A stretch of 64,000 nucleotides of DNA from Liolophura sinensis (GCF_032854445.1 NC_088305.1:8231717-8295716); one strand, 5' to 3'; counted from the stretch's first letter, positions 35,601-45,577 are shown. Made by a program: numbers and translations. Notes: generated by a model not told the origin, from the sequence alone.

Positions 35601-38600
35601 TGACAACGTCACTGTTTATTCCACTTTCGGCGAAAATGTGTGAGTCATCTGCTTCATGATTGTGTCGCATTCCGCTTAACCCAGGGCTAGGACCGTATAA
35701 TCATCCTGTTAAATTAGATCGCCACGTTGGATGTATGAACAGCTGCAATCAAAGCGACACTGAGATTCTAGCATGGTACACGATTTGAATACTGATTTCA
35801 CTCAGTCGCCTAGAACATACCATGCGTCTTTCCAGCATCACTGTAAACTGCTGACTGATTCTCTCTGCAGGATTCCGCCCTATTTTCGTACTTTACATAC
35901 TTTCTTAGTTCTTTGGTGGTTTGTGTTGGAGTCGTTTTGAGGATATGGCCTTGGAATTGTTGACCTGGAACGTTCTTATTACTTGACGGCTGGTATATGA
36001 ATGTTTGTTTCGAAGCATAGATCCAGTTGACCTTTTTGCAAACAATATTGATTATGTTTTGTCAAACGCCTTTTCGTGATTTCCAGATTGGAAAAATGCA
36101 CATTATCATACCATTGACTGCAGTGAAGGGACATTCCCACTGAGGCTGACTAAGAATGGCGATCGAGGGGGTCAGGAAGGCAAAGGTTGCCCCCTGGATT
36201 ATTGGTAGCCTGAAAAACACACACACAAAATTGTTCACATGTATAAAATGAAAAAAAAAATAATGGAGTAGGACGTGGTGAAGATGCCGGCTTTTCAGTC
36301 GTTAATGCACATGTTATGATTAACGACATACAACATATCGGTGAAAAACTAGAGCAGTGACGACAGTGTGACAACTGGCAAATGGTCGCATGTAACTGGT
36401 GAAATACGACCTATTGTCAGTTTACTTCAGTGCGGGTTTTATTCCAACAGTTCAGGTAAATGCCTAGATAGTAGCAAATTGCACGCCCAAGAGCACCATT
36501 CAGTGATGTTAGCTGCAATTTATTAGACCTCACTGGTGTGAAATTACTAAAAAAAACTGCTGTGTTATTATCACATTTAACATACAATCACATTAAAACA
36601 ATGCCAAGTGTTCAGACCACCTGGAGATCCACAGGGAATTAGCACCTACACGTATTCGTATGATTGTTAGCGCTATCTACCCTTTCCTTGAAGACTACTC
36701 GTCTTCCCCCAACGTGGTGTACGTATTTGTATATCACGTGTGGAGATTTACGCCAGCAACTTGTCAAAGGCTTCAGGTTTAACAACTGCACGTCGGTTTC
36801 CTCCACACGTAAAATGACATCCATCGTATATGTGATCGTAATTCTTGAGTATGTGTTAAAGAACAATCAAATAAACGAATAAAATAACATTTATTATTAA
36901 CAAATAATTAAATGAATGAAATAATTTTTAATAAAGTTTATTTGGTCAACAGGCCAAGTAAACTGTCCATACCACAGTTTGGGGTATTTATCGGGCATAA
37001 CTCATCCAAATTCGAAATTCCTCACACACCTCATTTGGTCGTTTTAAGTAAGATAAAACCGGACCCCAATCATTAAGACACATTCATAGAACCCATTAAA
37101 AAGCAAAATGTAACCATAATATTATTAACATACAGTAATAGAAAAATGACATGGCACCGGCCACTAATTTGGTAATAGACTGAATATTAACAGAATATTA
37201 TAGAATTGAACGGTAGTTGATAATAAACAACTAGTTGATAACGAGGTTTCAAACGACTGCTTAGTGCAACAGGACATAAGAACAGGGTGACTCAACGGAA
37301 CGTATTTACAGTGATGTATCTGTGAACTTCACAGTAGTCAATTGTGACATAGCTGTGTGAAAGCAAATTGTGATTTAGCTGTGTAAAAGCAAATTGTGAA
37401 ATAGCTGTGTAAAAGCAAATTGTGATATAGCTGTAATAGCAAATTGTGATATAGCTGTGTAAAAGCAAATTGTGATATAGCTGTCTAATAGCAAATTGTG
37501 GTATAGCTGTGTAAAAGCAAATTGTGAAATAGCTGTGTAAAAAACAAATTGTGAAATAGCTGTGTAAAAGCAAATTGTGAAATAGCTGTCTAATAGCAAA
37601 TTGTGGTATAGCTGTGTAAAAGCAAATTGTGAAATAGCTGTGTAAAAACAAATTGTGAAATAGCTGTGTAAAAGCAAATTGTGATATAGCTGTCTAATAG
37701 CAAATTGTGGTATAGCTGTGTAAAAGCAAATTGTGAAATAGCTGTGTAAAAACAAATTGTGAAATAGCTGTGTAAAAGCAAATTGTGAAATAGCTGTGTA
37801 AAAGCAAATTGTGACAAAGCTGTGTAATAGCAAATTGTGATATAGCTGTGTAATATCAAACTGTGATATAGCTGTATGATAAAGAATAGCAAAGTATCGT
37901 GTTTGGTGAATAGAATGAGACGGGAAACTCAAAATGGCAGATTTATTTATTTATTTTATTTATTTGATTGTTGTTGTACGCCGTACTCAAGAATAGTTCG
38001 CTTATACAACGGCGGCCAGCTTGTGGGAGGAAACTGCTCGGGGAAAACCCACGACAATTCCCAGGTTGCTGGAAGACCTTCCCACTTACTGCCGGAGAGG
38101 AAGACAGCATTAAGCTGGACTTGAACTCACAAGGACCGTATTAGTGAGAGGCTCCTGGGTCAATATGCTGCGCTAGCGCGCTAACCAACCACGGAGGCCC
38201 CGAAAATGGCAGATAGGCACAAGTGCTAAAAGAAGGATTTACTAACAGAAAGGAACACTGAATCTGTTTACAGAAAGAACTCAGTGGCATAGGTTGGGGT
38301 TGATGTATTCTAGCAGTGGACAGTTCATAATTTTGAATACTGTTTCCACTACAAAAAAGCAAACATTTGGTTTCTTTACAGAAAGTCCTTCTATAGGCAA
38401 CCACAGAGCTGCAGAAAATCATATCTATGACAAACTGTGACATCTTTCACAAAGCGATTTCCATTCCACAAAACTTTCTCTCCTGATGTTATGTTCTGTA
38501 GTACAAATTCGAAGAAGTGGTAATCCAAAGTTTGAATCTACCTTCAAATAAATTGTTTGGTAAAGAACATTAAAAGTTTGGAGTTGAGCCCAAAATGGCT

Positions 38601-40168
38601 CATTTTGTCGGGTGCGGGTGTACCCTGCTCCTAAAACATTGCACTCACCTGTTTCCCAGTGTACTTTGGAGAATTGTACAGATGCCCGATACGAAGAATG
38701 TTGTGCTGACGAGTTGACTGAGTCCTAGATAATCCTTTGCCATGCAGAGGTGCGGTGCAAGGACAAGAGGCACAGATAAGGTGCTGCCAAACATTGTCAA
38801 ATAGTGCTGCAATCAGATAACGTAAATCCATAGCATTTCAACGATATTTATTCCACTGGTGTTTAACGTGGACTCCAAGAAATTTGCGCTTATACGACGT
38901 GGGTATTGATTATGGGTGCTGGAAGTAAGATCTCCAAGAGGAAAACCACGGCCTTTCGCTAAACATGCTGGCTTAAAACCTCAGCGGAACCAGCGAGAGC
39001 TAGATTCGAACACGCGGCCTCATTGTTCAACGGTCTTATCGTCGCAGTAAGTCAGCTTATCAAGGATGCACGTCATTTGCTGCATATGTTTATGTTATGC
39101 TTTTTTCGGCAAACATGTCTCTCGTCAACTTTACGGAAAAATTATGTCAGGATTTGGATACAATTTTGTGACCAGGTGAGGAAAAGAATTCATCCATTAC
39201 ATATTGTCTTGGTAGAATTCAGGATATGGATAAGGGTACAGGCATGTTTAATCTTAAACCATTACAAGAAATGTATGCTGTAACGATACCTAGCCCAGAT
39301 TATTGTCGCTTTGTTCAAACATGCCATGGACACCTGTATATTCAGCTGTAGCTAAGACGTGCAAAAATTCTCCGAGTGTTTTCCACATTTACGTGTTTAG
39401 TATCTGTAGACTTGTGTACTTTATTTACTGAATTCTTCGCGAGTTAAGCTTAGTCCATTCACTTAGCCTACCTGTCTGTGACCATGGATAGCATCGAGAG
39501 TTCCAGAAAGCAGGCCAAAAGACTAAAAGCGTGATTTGCGTGATGTGGTGTTTTCCGCGGGGCTAGGTTTAGCTGTATGTTTCCGTTCCCATTGCAGGGG
39601 GAAGGGGGGGGGGGGGGGGGGATCCTTAATCATTCAGTATGCATTTGGAGAATATTACGACGGGTTCTTATATGTGAAATAGTCACTCTTTAAATGGCAT
39701 CCATTCAGTGACCACGGCAGCAGCTATTATTTTATTTCTTTCTTTCTTTCTTTCTTAATTATTTGATTGGTGTTTTACGCCGTACAAAAGAATATTTCAC
39801 TGATACGACGGCGGCCAGTATTATGGTGGGAGGAAACCAATCAGAACCCTTGAGACCCCTACGACCATCCGCAGGTTGGTGCCAGACCTTCCCACTTACG
39901 GCCGGAAAGGAAGCCAGCACCAGCTGGACTTGTGGGTTATTACGCTGCTCTAGCGTTCTAACCAACTGAGCCACGAAGGCCCCAGCAGCTATTATTAAAT
40001 ATATACATAAATGTATGTGTACCAACTCACCTGAAACCCCAGCAAAATACACATGTACCATGGAGGAATGTCATCAATCTTGTACAAGAGTTCGTGTGGC
40101 GAGGTCATCTCTACCTGGATATTGTCGGGATATATCGGACTGCGCTCAACACAACTTTCGTCGTCCTT
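20355..40168 (-). CDS. SLC23-type nucleobase/ascorbate transporter, 13 exons
   Basis: Plasma-membrane permease of the NAT/NCS2 family; animal members carry ascorbate or nucleobases with sodium. Exons in transcript order: 40168-40031, 38806-38649, 36209-36112, 32566-32487, 31513-31332, 30793-30673, 28955-28799, 28323-28174, 27281-27178, 25995-25866, 25531-25388, 24478-24383, 20605-20355. Together 1,809 nt, continuously in frame, 602 residues plus stop, close to vertebrate SVCT length. Signatures: [17 protein letters not shown] near residue 46, [27 protein letters not shown], and the NAT signature [11 protein letters not shown] (386-396). A short start exon must lie right of 40168 and was not found. 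Introns are large and repeat-filled; the last is mostly minisatellite. Substrate cannot be decided from sequence. Confidence 0.95.
21079..24023. repeat. 48-bp minisatellite, about 61 tandem units
   Basis: Head-to-tail units of 48 bp; each contains CACTCCACCAATACATGCTG and GTGTCATGTGTAGGGCGGGT. Substitutions concentrate at a few sites (GACGGT/GACAGT/GACGAT, TAGGG/TAGGA/TGGGG, TAAAC/TATAC). One unit near 23,835 is shortened by about 23 bp. Because 48 is divisible by three and the unit lacks stops in several frames, long open frames run on both strands; they have no independent coding evidence. The array fills about 78% of the last SLC23 intron (20606-24382). Confidence 0.98.
24383..24478 (-). 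CDS. SLC23 exon: last helix
   Basis: 96 nt; acceptor GTCACCAG, donor CCAG|GTAAAA. Encodes [20 protein letters not shown] and DNTIP. Confidence 0.94.
24668..24755. repeat. 21-bp tandem repeat, about 4 copies
   Basis: Unit GCAGTATTATCATAATGACA plus A, with one G/C variant position. In the SLC23 intron between exons 25531-25388 and 24478-24383. Confidence 0.93.
25388..25531 (-). CDS. SLC23 exon: [13 protein letters not shown]
   Basis: 144 nt; acceptor CTTACAG, donor ACAG|GTAAGT. Encodes [20 protein letters not shown] and the next helix. Confidence 0.95.
25866..25995 (-). CDS. SLC23 exon: VGSRRVVQ and [10 protein letters not shown]
   Basis: 130 nt; acceptor ATTGCTCAG, donor TTCG|GTGAGG. Encodes [18 protein letters not shown] and [18 protein letters not shown]. 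Confidence 0.95.
26130..26595. repeat. 18-bp purine-rich minisatellite, about 25 units
   Basis: Units of the form AACCTAAGGAGYGGAARC. Strand-asymmetric (plus strand purine-rich). In an SLC23 intron; degenerates at both ends. Confidence 0.92.
26705..26985 (-). mobile_element. tRNA-derived SINE, family B type
   Basis: Body starts with TTATGTCTTACTTAAAT and TTTTTTCAGCCATGTAAGGA. Reverse strand of the right end reads GGTGGCCTAGTGGTTAGCGG (A-box-like) and GGGATCAAACC (B-box-like). Confidence 0.7.
27178..27281 (-). CDS. SLC23 exon with the NAT signature
   Basis: 104 nt; acceptor TTTACAG, weak donor AAG|GTCTCT. Encodes the family signature [19 protein letters not shown]. The weak donor is retained because the protein continues exactly into VGSRRVVQ in the next exon. 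Confidence 0.93.
27835..27905 (-). repeat. Dispersed repeat family D fragment
   Basis: ATGGCCAGTTTCATGAGTGA and GGAAACTGGAGTGTG blocks only. Confidence 0.4.
28139..28152. repeat. Poly-C run
   Basis: About 14 C on the plus strand (poly-G in the SLC23 transcript) just downstream of the 28174 donor. Confidence 0.9.
28174..28323 (-). CDS. SLC23 exon: [16 protein letters not shown]
   Basis: 150 nt; acceptor GTTGCAG, donor AGAG|GTACGA. Encodes the conserved [20 protein letters not shown] substrate-site segment. A run of 14 C lies about 20 nt past the donor. Confidence 0.95.
28546..28732 (-). mobile_element. SINE family A, internally deleted
   Basis: Tail, TACTCAAGAAAATTTCACTT, ACGTCGGCGCCCAGCATAAT and GAGAGGCTCCTGGGTCATTG blocks. 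In an SLC23 intron. Confidence 0.78.
28799..28955 (-). CDS. SLC23 exon: helix and loop
   Basis: 157 nt; acceptor TATTTGTAG, donor CCTG|GTAAGC. Encodes [20 protein letters not shown] and a loop reaching RFPYPG. Confidence 0.93.
29247..29346 (-). mobile_element. SINE family A fragment
   Basis: Tail and ACGACGGCGGCCAGCAGGAA block, then a deletion. Confidence 0.72.
29990..30240. repeat. Dispersed repeat family C
   Basis: Shares GGTTTTATTCTAACTGTTCA, TGTAAATGC and CCAGTTGCACGTCC blocks with copies at 36.4, 60.6 and 61.6 kb. Type not recognised. Confidence 0.55.
30673..30793 (-). CDS. SLC23 exon: FSQYLREV
   Basis: 121 nt; acceptor TATTCCAG, donor CCC|GTAAGT. Encodes a helix end ([20 protein letters not shown]) and a cytosolic loop. 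Confidence 0.93.
31332..31513 (-). CDS. SLC23 exon: [13 protein letters not shown] helices
   Basis: 182 nt; a long T-rich acceptor tract, donor AAT|GTAAGG. Encodes [38 protein letters not shown] and [12 protein letters not shown]. Confidence 0.95.
31690..31790 (+). mobile_element. SINE family A, 3' end only
   Basis: Ends GAATATTCTT-type block, GAGTACGGCGTAAAACTCCA and an AAAT tail. Confidence 0.7.
32005..32275 (-). mobile_element. tRNA-derived SINE, diverged family
   Basis: Left end like a SINE tail; reverse strand of the right end reads CTGGCTCTGATGGTTAAAAA and GCGTTCGAATCCAGC, tRNA-like A and B boxes. In an SLC23 intron. Confidence 0.65.
32487..32566 (-). CDS. SLC23 exon: polar loop
   Basis: 80 nt; acceptor CCTTTCAG, donor GAG|GTAAAG. 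Encodes a hydrophilic loop with an N-glycosylation sequon (NTT) ending in MWQERLRE, just before LQGAIMVAS. Its 3' splice site lies about 20 nt from a long palindrome. Confidence 0.88.
32588..33218. repeat. Long imperfect palindrome, two arms of about 310 bp
   Basis: The left arm (32588-32900) and the reverse complement of the right arm (32905-33218) align along nearly their whole length with small indels; for example CTATGGTGGGTATTTGGGA pairs with GTATGGTGGGTACTTGGGA, and GGAGAAAACATAAAAATGA has its partner at 33171-33195. Arms are clearly diverged. AT-rich, no coding. Starts about 20 nt upstream, in transcript sense, of SLC23 exon 32566. Confidence 0.85.
33935..34330 (+). mobile_element. LINE reverse transcriptase remnant
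   Basis: Decoded with frame changes: [18 protein letters not shown], then [26 protein letters not shown], and later a [16 protein letters not shown] block. This is the endonuclease-RT junction of a jockey-type LINE, heavily decayed. In SLC23 intron 32567-36111. Confidence 0.7.
34340..36111 (-). other. SLC23 intron sequence, nothing recognised
   Basis: Mostly non-coding. A short open plus-strand stretch near 34,813-35,002 has no recognised motif. C-rich simple sequence at 35,550-35,590. Confidence 0.5.
36112..36209 (-). CDS. SLC23 exon: [14 protein letters not shown]
   Basis: 98 nt; acceptor TTTTTCAG, donor AATG|GTATGA. Encodes [20 protein letters not shown] and the start of an extracellular loop. 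Confidence 0.95.
36340..36610. repeat. Dispersed repeat family C
   Basis: GGCAAATGGTCGCATGTAAC, AAATGCCTAGATAGTAGC and AAATTGCACGCCC blocks shared with 29.99, 60.56 and 61.54 kb. Confidence 0.6.
37345..37865. repeat. 26-bp minisatellite with some 23-bp units, about 21 units
   Basis: Units AAATTGTGAAATAGCTGTGT plus AAAAGC; some units lose three bases or change AAAGC to TAGC. In the SLC23 intron between exons 38806-38649 and 36209-36112. Confidence 0.95.
37939..38200 (-). mobile_element. SINE family A, full length
   Basis: A/T tail at 37,940, complete body, and tRNA-like head (GCGCTAGCGCGCTAACCAAC plus ACGGAGGCCC on the plus strand). Confidence 0.88.
38649..38806 (-). CDS. SLC23 exon: QH motif and helices 1-2
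   Basis: 158 nt; acceptor GATTGCAG, donor ACAG|GTGAGT. Begins [20 protein letters not shown] and continues into [16 protein letters not shown], matching the family's first two helices. Confidence 0.95.
38850..39060 (-). mobile_element. tRNA-derived SINE, diverged family
   Basis: Left end CTGGTGTTTAACGTGGACTC; head complement TAGATTCGAACACGCGGCC includes a B-box-like motif. Confidence 0.65.
39070..39600 (-). other. SLC23 intron sequence, nothing recognised
   Basis: No coding signal or repeat family seen in this part of the first visible intron. Confidence 0.5.
39601..39621. repeat. Poly-G run
   Basis: GAAGG followed by an uninterrupted G run of about 16 bases on the plus strand. Confidence 0.9.
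39728..39983 (-). mobile_element. SINE family A, full length
   Basis: Tail with CTTT repeats, full body, and reverse-strand head CGTGGCTCAGTTGGTTAGAA, a good tRNA A box. About 50 bp from SLC23 exon 40031. Confidence 0.9.
40031..40168 (-). CDS. SLC23 exon: N-terminal tail and start of helix 1
   Basis: 138 nt, phase 0 at both ends; acceptor TATTTTGTAG and donor CAG|GTGAGT. Encodes a polar tail, then [14 protein letters not shown], the conserved entry into the first helix. The initiator Met is upstream. Confidence 0.88.
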
Positions 40169-40289
40169 CTACAAAATATACAAACGTTTCCGACTGCTTC
40201 ATATATGTACAGTGAAATATCCGGTTCAGAAGCTGTGTTGAACGAAAACCAAGCCGTAGTCATTTATTCAAGGTGAAATGGACATGAAA

Positions 40290-40735
40290 ACCAAACAGAC
40301 CCAAAACTAATATGAATACATAACATTATCCTAAATCCCCAAATGAATCCAAAACCCACATCAACACGCAACCCACAACAACCCCAATCAAACCAAAATG
40401 AAACCACACTCACATTAATACATAATTCACATCACCTCCAAAGCCATCTGAATCCAAATCGCACATAAATACAAAGCTCACAATAACCCAAAACCCAACT
40501 GAATCCTAAATCCACATGAACATATAGCTCACAATAACTCAAAATCCAACCGAATCCTAAATCCACAAAAATACAAAGCTCACAATAACCCAAAACCCAA
40601 CTAAATCCTAAATCCACATGAATACAAAGCTCACAATAACCCAAAACCCAACTGAATCCTAAATCCACATGAATAGATAATTCACAATATCCCAAAACCC
40701 AAATTGACTTCGAAAAGCAAACGAACACATAACTG
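40290..40735. repeat. 51-bp minisatellite, about 5 clear units with diverged flank
   Basis: Units contain ACAAAGCTCACAATAACCCA, AAACCCAACTGAATCCTAAA and TCCACATGAAT. The part before 40,430 is more diverged. Lies just 5' of SLC23 exon 40168. Confidence 0.85.
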
Positions 40736-41071
40736 ACATCAACACAAAAATTGATCAAAGCCCATACAACCACAGGACTGACAGTAACACCGCTTTACTT
40801 CGGTGAACTCCTCGGTCACACGACAGCCTGACTACCAGGGAATCCATGTAGCGTGAACAATACCGCAAACCAGCATAGACAGCCGCGGTACTTTATCAGA
40901 TAAAGCGGCTTCTATTCCCTTCAGTTCCCTTCCCGTGATAAATCCGCAAACAAATTTTACATCATAGCGTTGTATTTGATTTAGATATAAGAGCGGCTTA
41001 TCCTGAGGATTGACCAGATGGGACTTTTCACCTACTACGGCCGACATACTATCTAAAATCTTTATCATTCA

Positions 41072-41379
41072 GAAAACGGTATGTTGACAATCTGCTAGCC
41101 TTAAATAATCCATGTATAACAAAGGCTGTGAAGGATATTTACCCACTGGCGCTGGAATTAAAGAAAACCACAGACTTTCCAGATGGTATATCTTATCTGG
41201 ACCTATATTTGTACAAAGACCAAAGCCGTTTCCTCTCACGCAAGCTTTACGAGAGGGATAGTTTCAGTTTTGACATTGTAAACTACCTTTACTTGGAGAG
41301 CAATGTACTTAAGGTTCCTATACATGGGATGTACATATTTCGCCTTGTAGCATTTGTTAGATCCTGTGTGTTGTGTGAG
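41072..41379 (+). mobile_element. Retroelement reverse transcriptase fragment next to the gap
   Basis: Open frame reading RYVDNLLALNN, VKDIYPLALELKKTTDFPDG, ISYLDLYLYKDQSR, RKLYERDSFSFDIVNYLYL. The layout (RY.DD, YP.ELE..T.D....SYLDL.L, KLYDKRDDF..IVN) matches a group of RT proteins abundant in invertebrate genomes; the exact class is not assigned here. The catalytic YxDD position reads YVDN, so it is probably inactive. The N run cuts it off. Confidence 0.75.
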
Positions 41380-41579
41380 NNNNNNNNNNNNNNNNNNNNN
41401 NNNNNNNNNNNNNNNNNNNNNNNNNNNNNNNNNNNNNNNNNNNNNNNNNNNNNNNNNNNNNNNNNNNNNNNNNNNNNNNNNNNNNNNNNNNNNNNNNNNN
41501 NNNNNNNNNNNNNNNNNNNNNNNNNNNNNNNNNNNNNNNNNNNNNNNNNNNNNNNNNNNNNNNNNNNNNNNNNNNNNNN
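41380..41579. other. Assembly gap (200 N)
   Basis: A round-number run of N; the true size of the missing DNA is unknown. Confidence 0.99.
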
Positions 41580-41599
41580 AAACCTGAGTGCCTGGAGAA

Positions 41600-43240
41600 A
41601 ACTACCGACCCTGGCTCAGTGACCTTCAAACCTACTGAATTGAGACTGCCGGTCGTTGCATCGGGAGTTTGATAGGTACAAGAGACCATATTGGTTAAGG
41701 CTCTAACAGCAGTAGATCAGAGGGACGGGAGTCCGTTTTATTAAAGCCATCCAAACGTTGGGCCAAGCACATACCAAATGTCCCTTCACTCCGAGTTGTG
41801 ACCGAAGTTATGTCAAGCCTTTTGCGGTGACTGTTATGTGGAACATGCTCCAGACAGAACCTCATTTTCACCAACCAGTAATTAATCGTGAATCTAAAAC
41901 AGACCAAGTGTACCAGTCTCACCTTTTTTTACATCGTACTGTTTCATTTCATATGCGTTTCCGAAACGTTTCAGCAAGCATTTATCTTAAGTTCTAACAA
42001 TGAACTTTAGTTGTAACTCATGGCCATTATTACATTTAAACTTGCACGTATATCACAAAAAGTGAGTCACCTGTCAAAAACAGAAACGATGGGAAAATAC
42101 CACAGACCGACATCTCGTCTCAGCGTTTTTTTCACTGGTAAACACGTACACTTCCTTCTTGCTTTGTCGTAAAAACGCTTCTATGTGTGTGGCCTTGTAA
42201 AAATTTGGCTAAACTACACACATTAATGCAATTCGTGCACATGACTGTATCGTCAACATATATATTCCTGTATATTTTAGATGTATAAAAATTCACCGGT
42301 TTGTTGTGATAATACTTTTGTTGAATTCACAAAAGGCGTAAAAGAACGTCCTCTGAACCGAGATCGGCATTTGTCAAGATTCGTGGCCACTTTGTGTAGC
42401 TTTGGCTATTTGCACCAAACACTGAAGTTACTGTGTATTATGGGAGTATATATAATTAAAACATTTGACTATTATCATTTCCCCCACTCCCTCCCCGCTC
42501 TGCTCCCCTCCTGACTTTAGTTCACTAAGTTCATCTATTAATATACTGCTCAGACCGTGGCAAATGTACTTGACATGGAGAAAAAAAAATTGTATGGTGA
42601 AAAAACACTTTTTTTTTGGAAGAGAAACAGTTTTTTTAACCCGTGGCTTTTAATCTCGTAGCCCCGAACGAATTTACCAGTCATAACAGTTATGCTATAA
42701 ATCTCATCTCTGCAGGCTTATAGGGGGCTATTGCATGATCATCAATGTCATAATGCTTTTGCAAATTAACATTTGCCGCCTGCAAATTATAATTTCACAG
42801 TCCCAAAATCTTTTTTTTTAAACGACGAGGACACCGAAGACGATTTGTATTATAACTTTCAACAATCTGGAAAAATAAAGACTCAAACAAATAATGCAAC
42901 AAGTCTAAAGTTAGCACAACCTGCCTCAGACATGCATGTGACATTAAGCTAAGGCTTTTGGTTCCGACGTATATATAACTTACCTTAGTTCCAACCTGGT
43001 TGGATCAAGTACATGTATTCGAATAGTGTTTCACATATACTAGTAGCTGTTGCAGTTCAGATTAAAATGACTCGGCTAGGCTGTATAAAGGCGGGGCTGA
43101 AGGCTGCATTTTGTATTTTATTTTTATTTAGTTGATAAAAGTTTCTTTCAATTCTGTTTATTATAGTCTATTTCTTTTAGAGAGTCGCGTCTATTCAACT
43201 CTCTGTAAAATCAGTTTTACTCGCCACCAAACCTTTTATT
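41600..43240. other. Non-coding, nothing recognised
   Basis: AT-rich; no splice-supported coding on either strand. Expected position of SLC23 first exon or SAMHD1-like last exons, but none could be identified. Confidence 0.5.
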
Positions 43241-43241
43241 A

Positions 43242-43376
<135 letters not shown>

Positions 43377-43789
43377 ATTTATATCTTCTCAGACTTGCGA
43401 AATCCTCTCATTTCTGGCATAAGACAGTAAAGCTATCACATCACTTCGAAACACAAAACAGATGTAGCAGCCTTTTATTCACGATATCATACAACAGAAC
43501 TGCTAATTCATCTCAGTTCTTTAAATGCATTTGTTCTCAGTTTCACAAAAGAGACAAAGTCTTAGATGGTGTGTTATCCACAGGGTTATATAAAAACAAT
43601 AAGGTTAGTAGGAAGGCAAGAATATATAATGTAAAGTGTACAATGCGAATTGGGCAGTGTTATGTCTGGTGTCTTTCAGCAGCAATAATATGTTAGTAGT
43701 GTGGGCTCACACTGCCACACAAAGGCATATATGATGTTTTATGGTTGTCATGACAAACTATGGTAAGTACGGCATAATACCCCAGGAAT

Positions 43790-45130
43790 ACATACATTTA
43801 ATCTCGTTTCTGCTAACACACGTATCCCACCCACCCTCTTCTGGCACCAGACAAAACCCCTACGGACACTCTCACGTCTCACAACAAACCAAGCTCATCT
43901 CCTCATGTTTACACGAGATAACCAACCAGTTTCACACTCTCGCCTCTGGAACCAGATAACAATAGTGTCTCGTTTTCCAATACATAACACAAGATATCAC
44001 AAAGCTCTGTGAGCGTTGTGAGCAAAAAATGCTGTCTCATTTTCATAATTTTGTTGCCTGATCAAAGACTATCCAACTCTCCCACTCCTGATAATAAATC
44101 GGTCTCATCTGCCTCTTTTTTGCTACCTGACAGCAGCCCTGTCATATCATCCCACCTTTGGCACCATACAACAGCCCTGTAATATCCTCCTATCTCTGGC
44201 ACCAATCAAGAGCCCTGTCACCTCTGTCATCAGGCCTCTGTCACCAGACAACAGCCCTGTCATATCATCCCACCTTTGGCACCAGACAACAGCCCTGTCA
44301 TATCATCCCAATTTGGCACCAGACAACAGTCCTGTCATGTGCTCCTATCTCTAGCACCAATCAAGAGCCCTGTCACCTCTGTCATCCCACCTCTGTCACC
44401 AGACAACAGCCCTGTCATGTCATCCCACCTTTGGCACCAGACAACAGCCCTGTCATGTGCTCCTATCTCTGGCACCAATCAAGAGCCCTGTCACCTCTGT
44501 CATCAGACCTGTGTCACCAGACAACAGCCCTGTCATATCATCCCACCTTTGGCACCAGACAACAGCCCTGCCATGTGCTCCTATCTGGCACCAATCAAGA
44601 GTCCTGTCACCTCTGTCATCCCACCTCTGTCAACAGACAACAGCCCTGTCATATCACCCCACCTCTGACACCAAACAAGAGCTCTGTCATATCCCCCCAC
44701 CTCTGGAACCAGACAACAGCCTTGCCATATCCTTCCTCCCCTGGCACCCGACAACAGCCCTGTTATATCCTCCTACGTCTGGCACCAGACAACAGCCCTG
44801 TCATATCCTCCCACCTCTGGCACCAGACAACAACCCTGTCATATCCTCTCACCTCTGGCATCAGACAAGAAACCTGTCATATTCTCCCACCTCTGGCACC
44901 AGACAGCCAGTGTCAGTCCTGACGCCAAACAACAAAACTACCATAACCTTTTAATATCAGAAAAAAATGTCACATTGTTCCATTTGTCTCACTCTTCGAT
45001 GTCTGACACCAAAAATAAAGCCTATCACAACCTTTGACACCGCACAGCAAACCTGCCGCAGCCTCCCACTTTTGACGCCACCCAGGAGATCTGTCACTGC
45101 ATCTATCAAAGGACACTCCACAGGCCAACC
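43790..45130. repeat. 39-bp minisatellite with degenerate flanks
   Basis: Core 44,150-44,910: units like CCACCTTTGGCACCAGACAA plus CAGCCCTGTCATATCATC, with some longer variants carrying CCAATCAAGAGCCCTGTCA. Flanks keep CACCAGACAA and CCTCTCACTTC-like pieces. Confidence 0.93.
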
Positions 45131-45341
45131 CGTTAGCAATCAGCCCCTTAGCAGTCACCTATTTCTCAGCGAATATAATTCTCAGTGGATTACATTTTAG
45201 TATACTATTGTAATCTGATAACTCCGTTTAAACCCTTGGAGGTTTAATCTTGATCCTCATGTTTTATCGGCCAATATTTTACAGTACGCCCAGAAGGGAT
45301 GAAAGAGTTGATGTTTTTGGTGATATAATAGCACCTGTGAA

Positions 45342-45577
45342 CAGGGTGTCCCAGAAGTCGCGCACCATCACGAAGGAGGTTGGATGCTTGGGATACAGAG
45401 CGGTGTGTTGCCCCACCTCTTCCAAACATAAAAACCAATTCAACTCTTTCTTGTACTGTTAGTTTATTAGCCATAATTAACTCTGAAAGAGAGAGAAAAA
45501 AAATGAAAATCAGTATTAAATCGGAATCACAGAAAAAAATGAAAATCAGCATGGTGTACGACTTCTGGGACACCCTG
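45342..45577 (-). mobile_element. 236-bp TIR element, IS630/mariner-like deletion derivative
   Basis: Ends are inverted repeats of about 27 bp with two mismatches: CAGGGTGTCCCAGAAGTC inward from 45,342 and its complement at 45,577. The minus strand keeps the start of a DUF4817-type helix-turn-helix, MANKLTVQERVELVFMFGRG, which then breaks. This is a nonautonomous remnant. No clear target duplication was seen. Confidence 0.85.

Noticed and set aside
37292..37932. Repetitive hydrophobic frames on the minus strand
   Set aside because: The 26-bp unit lacks stops in that strand, so all three frames stay open; no gene features.
40432..40773. 113-codon repetitive frame near SLC23 exon 40168
   Set aside because: Comes from the 51-bp array and has no transporter similarity; not accepted as the missing first exon.
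44158..44954. Pro/Ser/Gln-rich 250-codon frame
   Set aside because: By-product of the 39-bp array; overlapping frames are open too.
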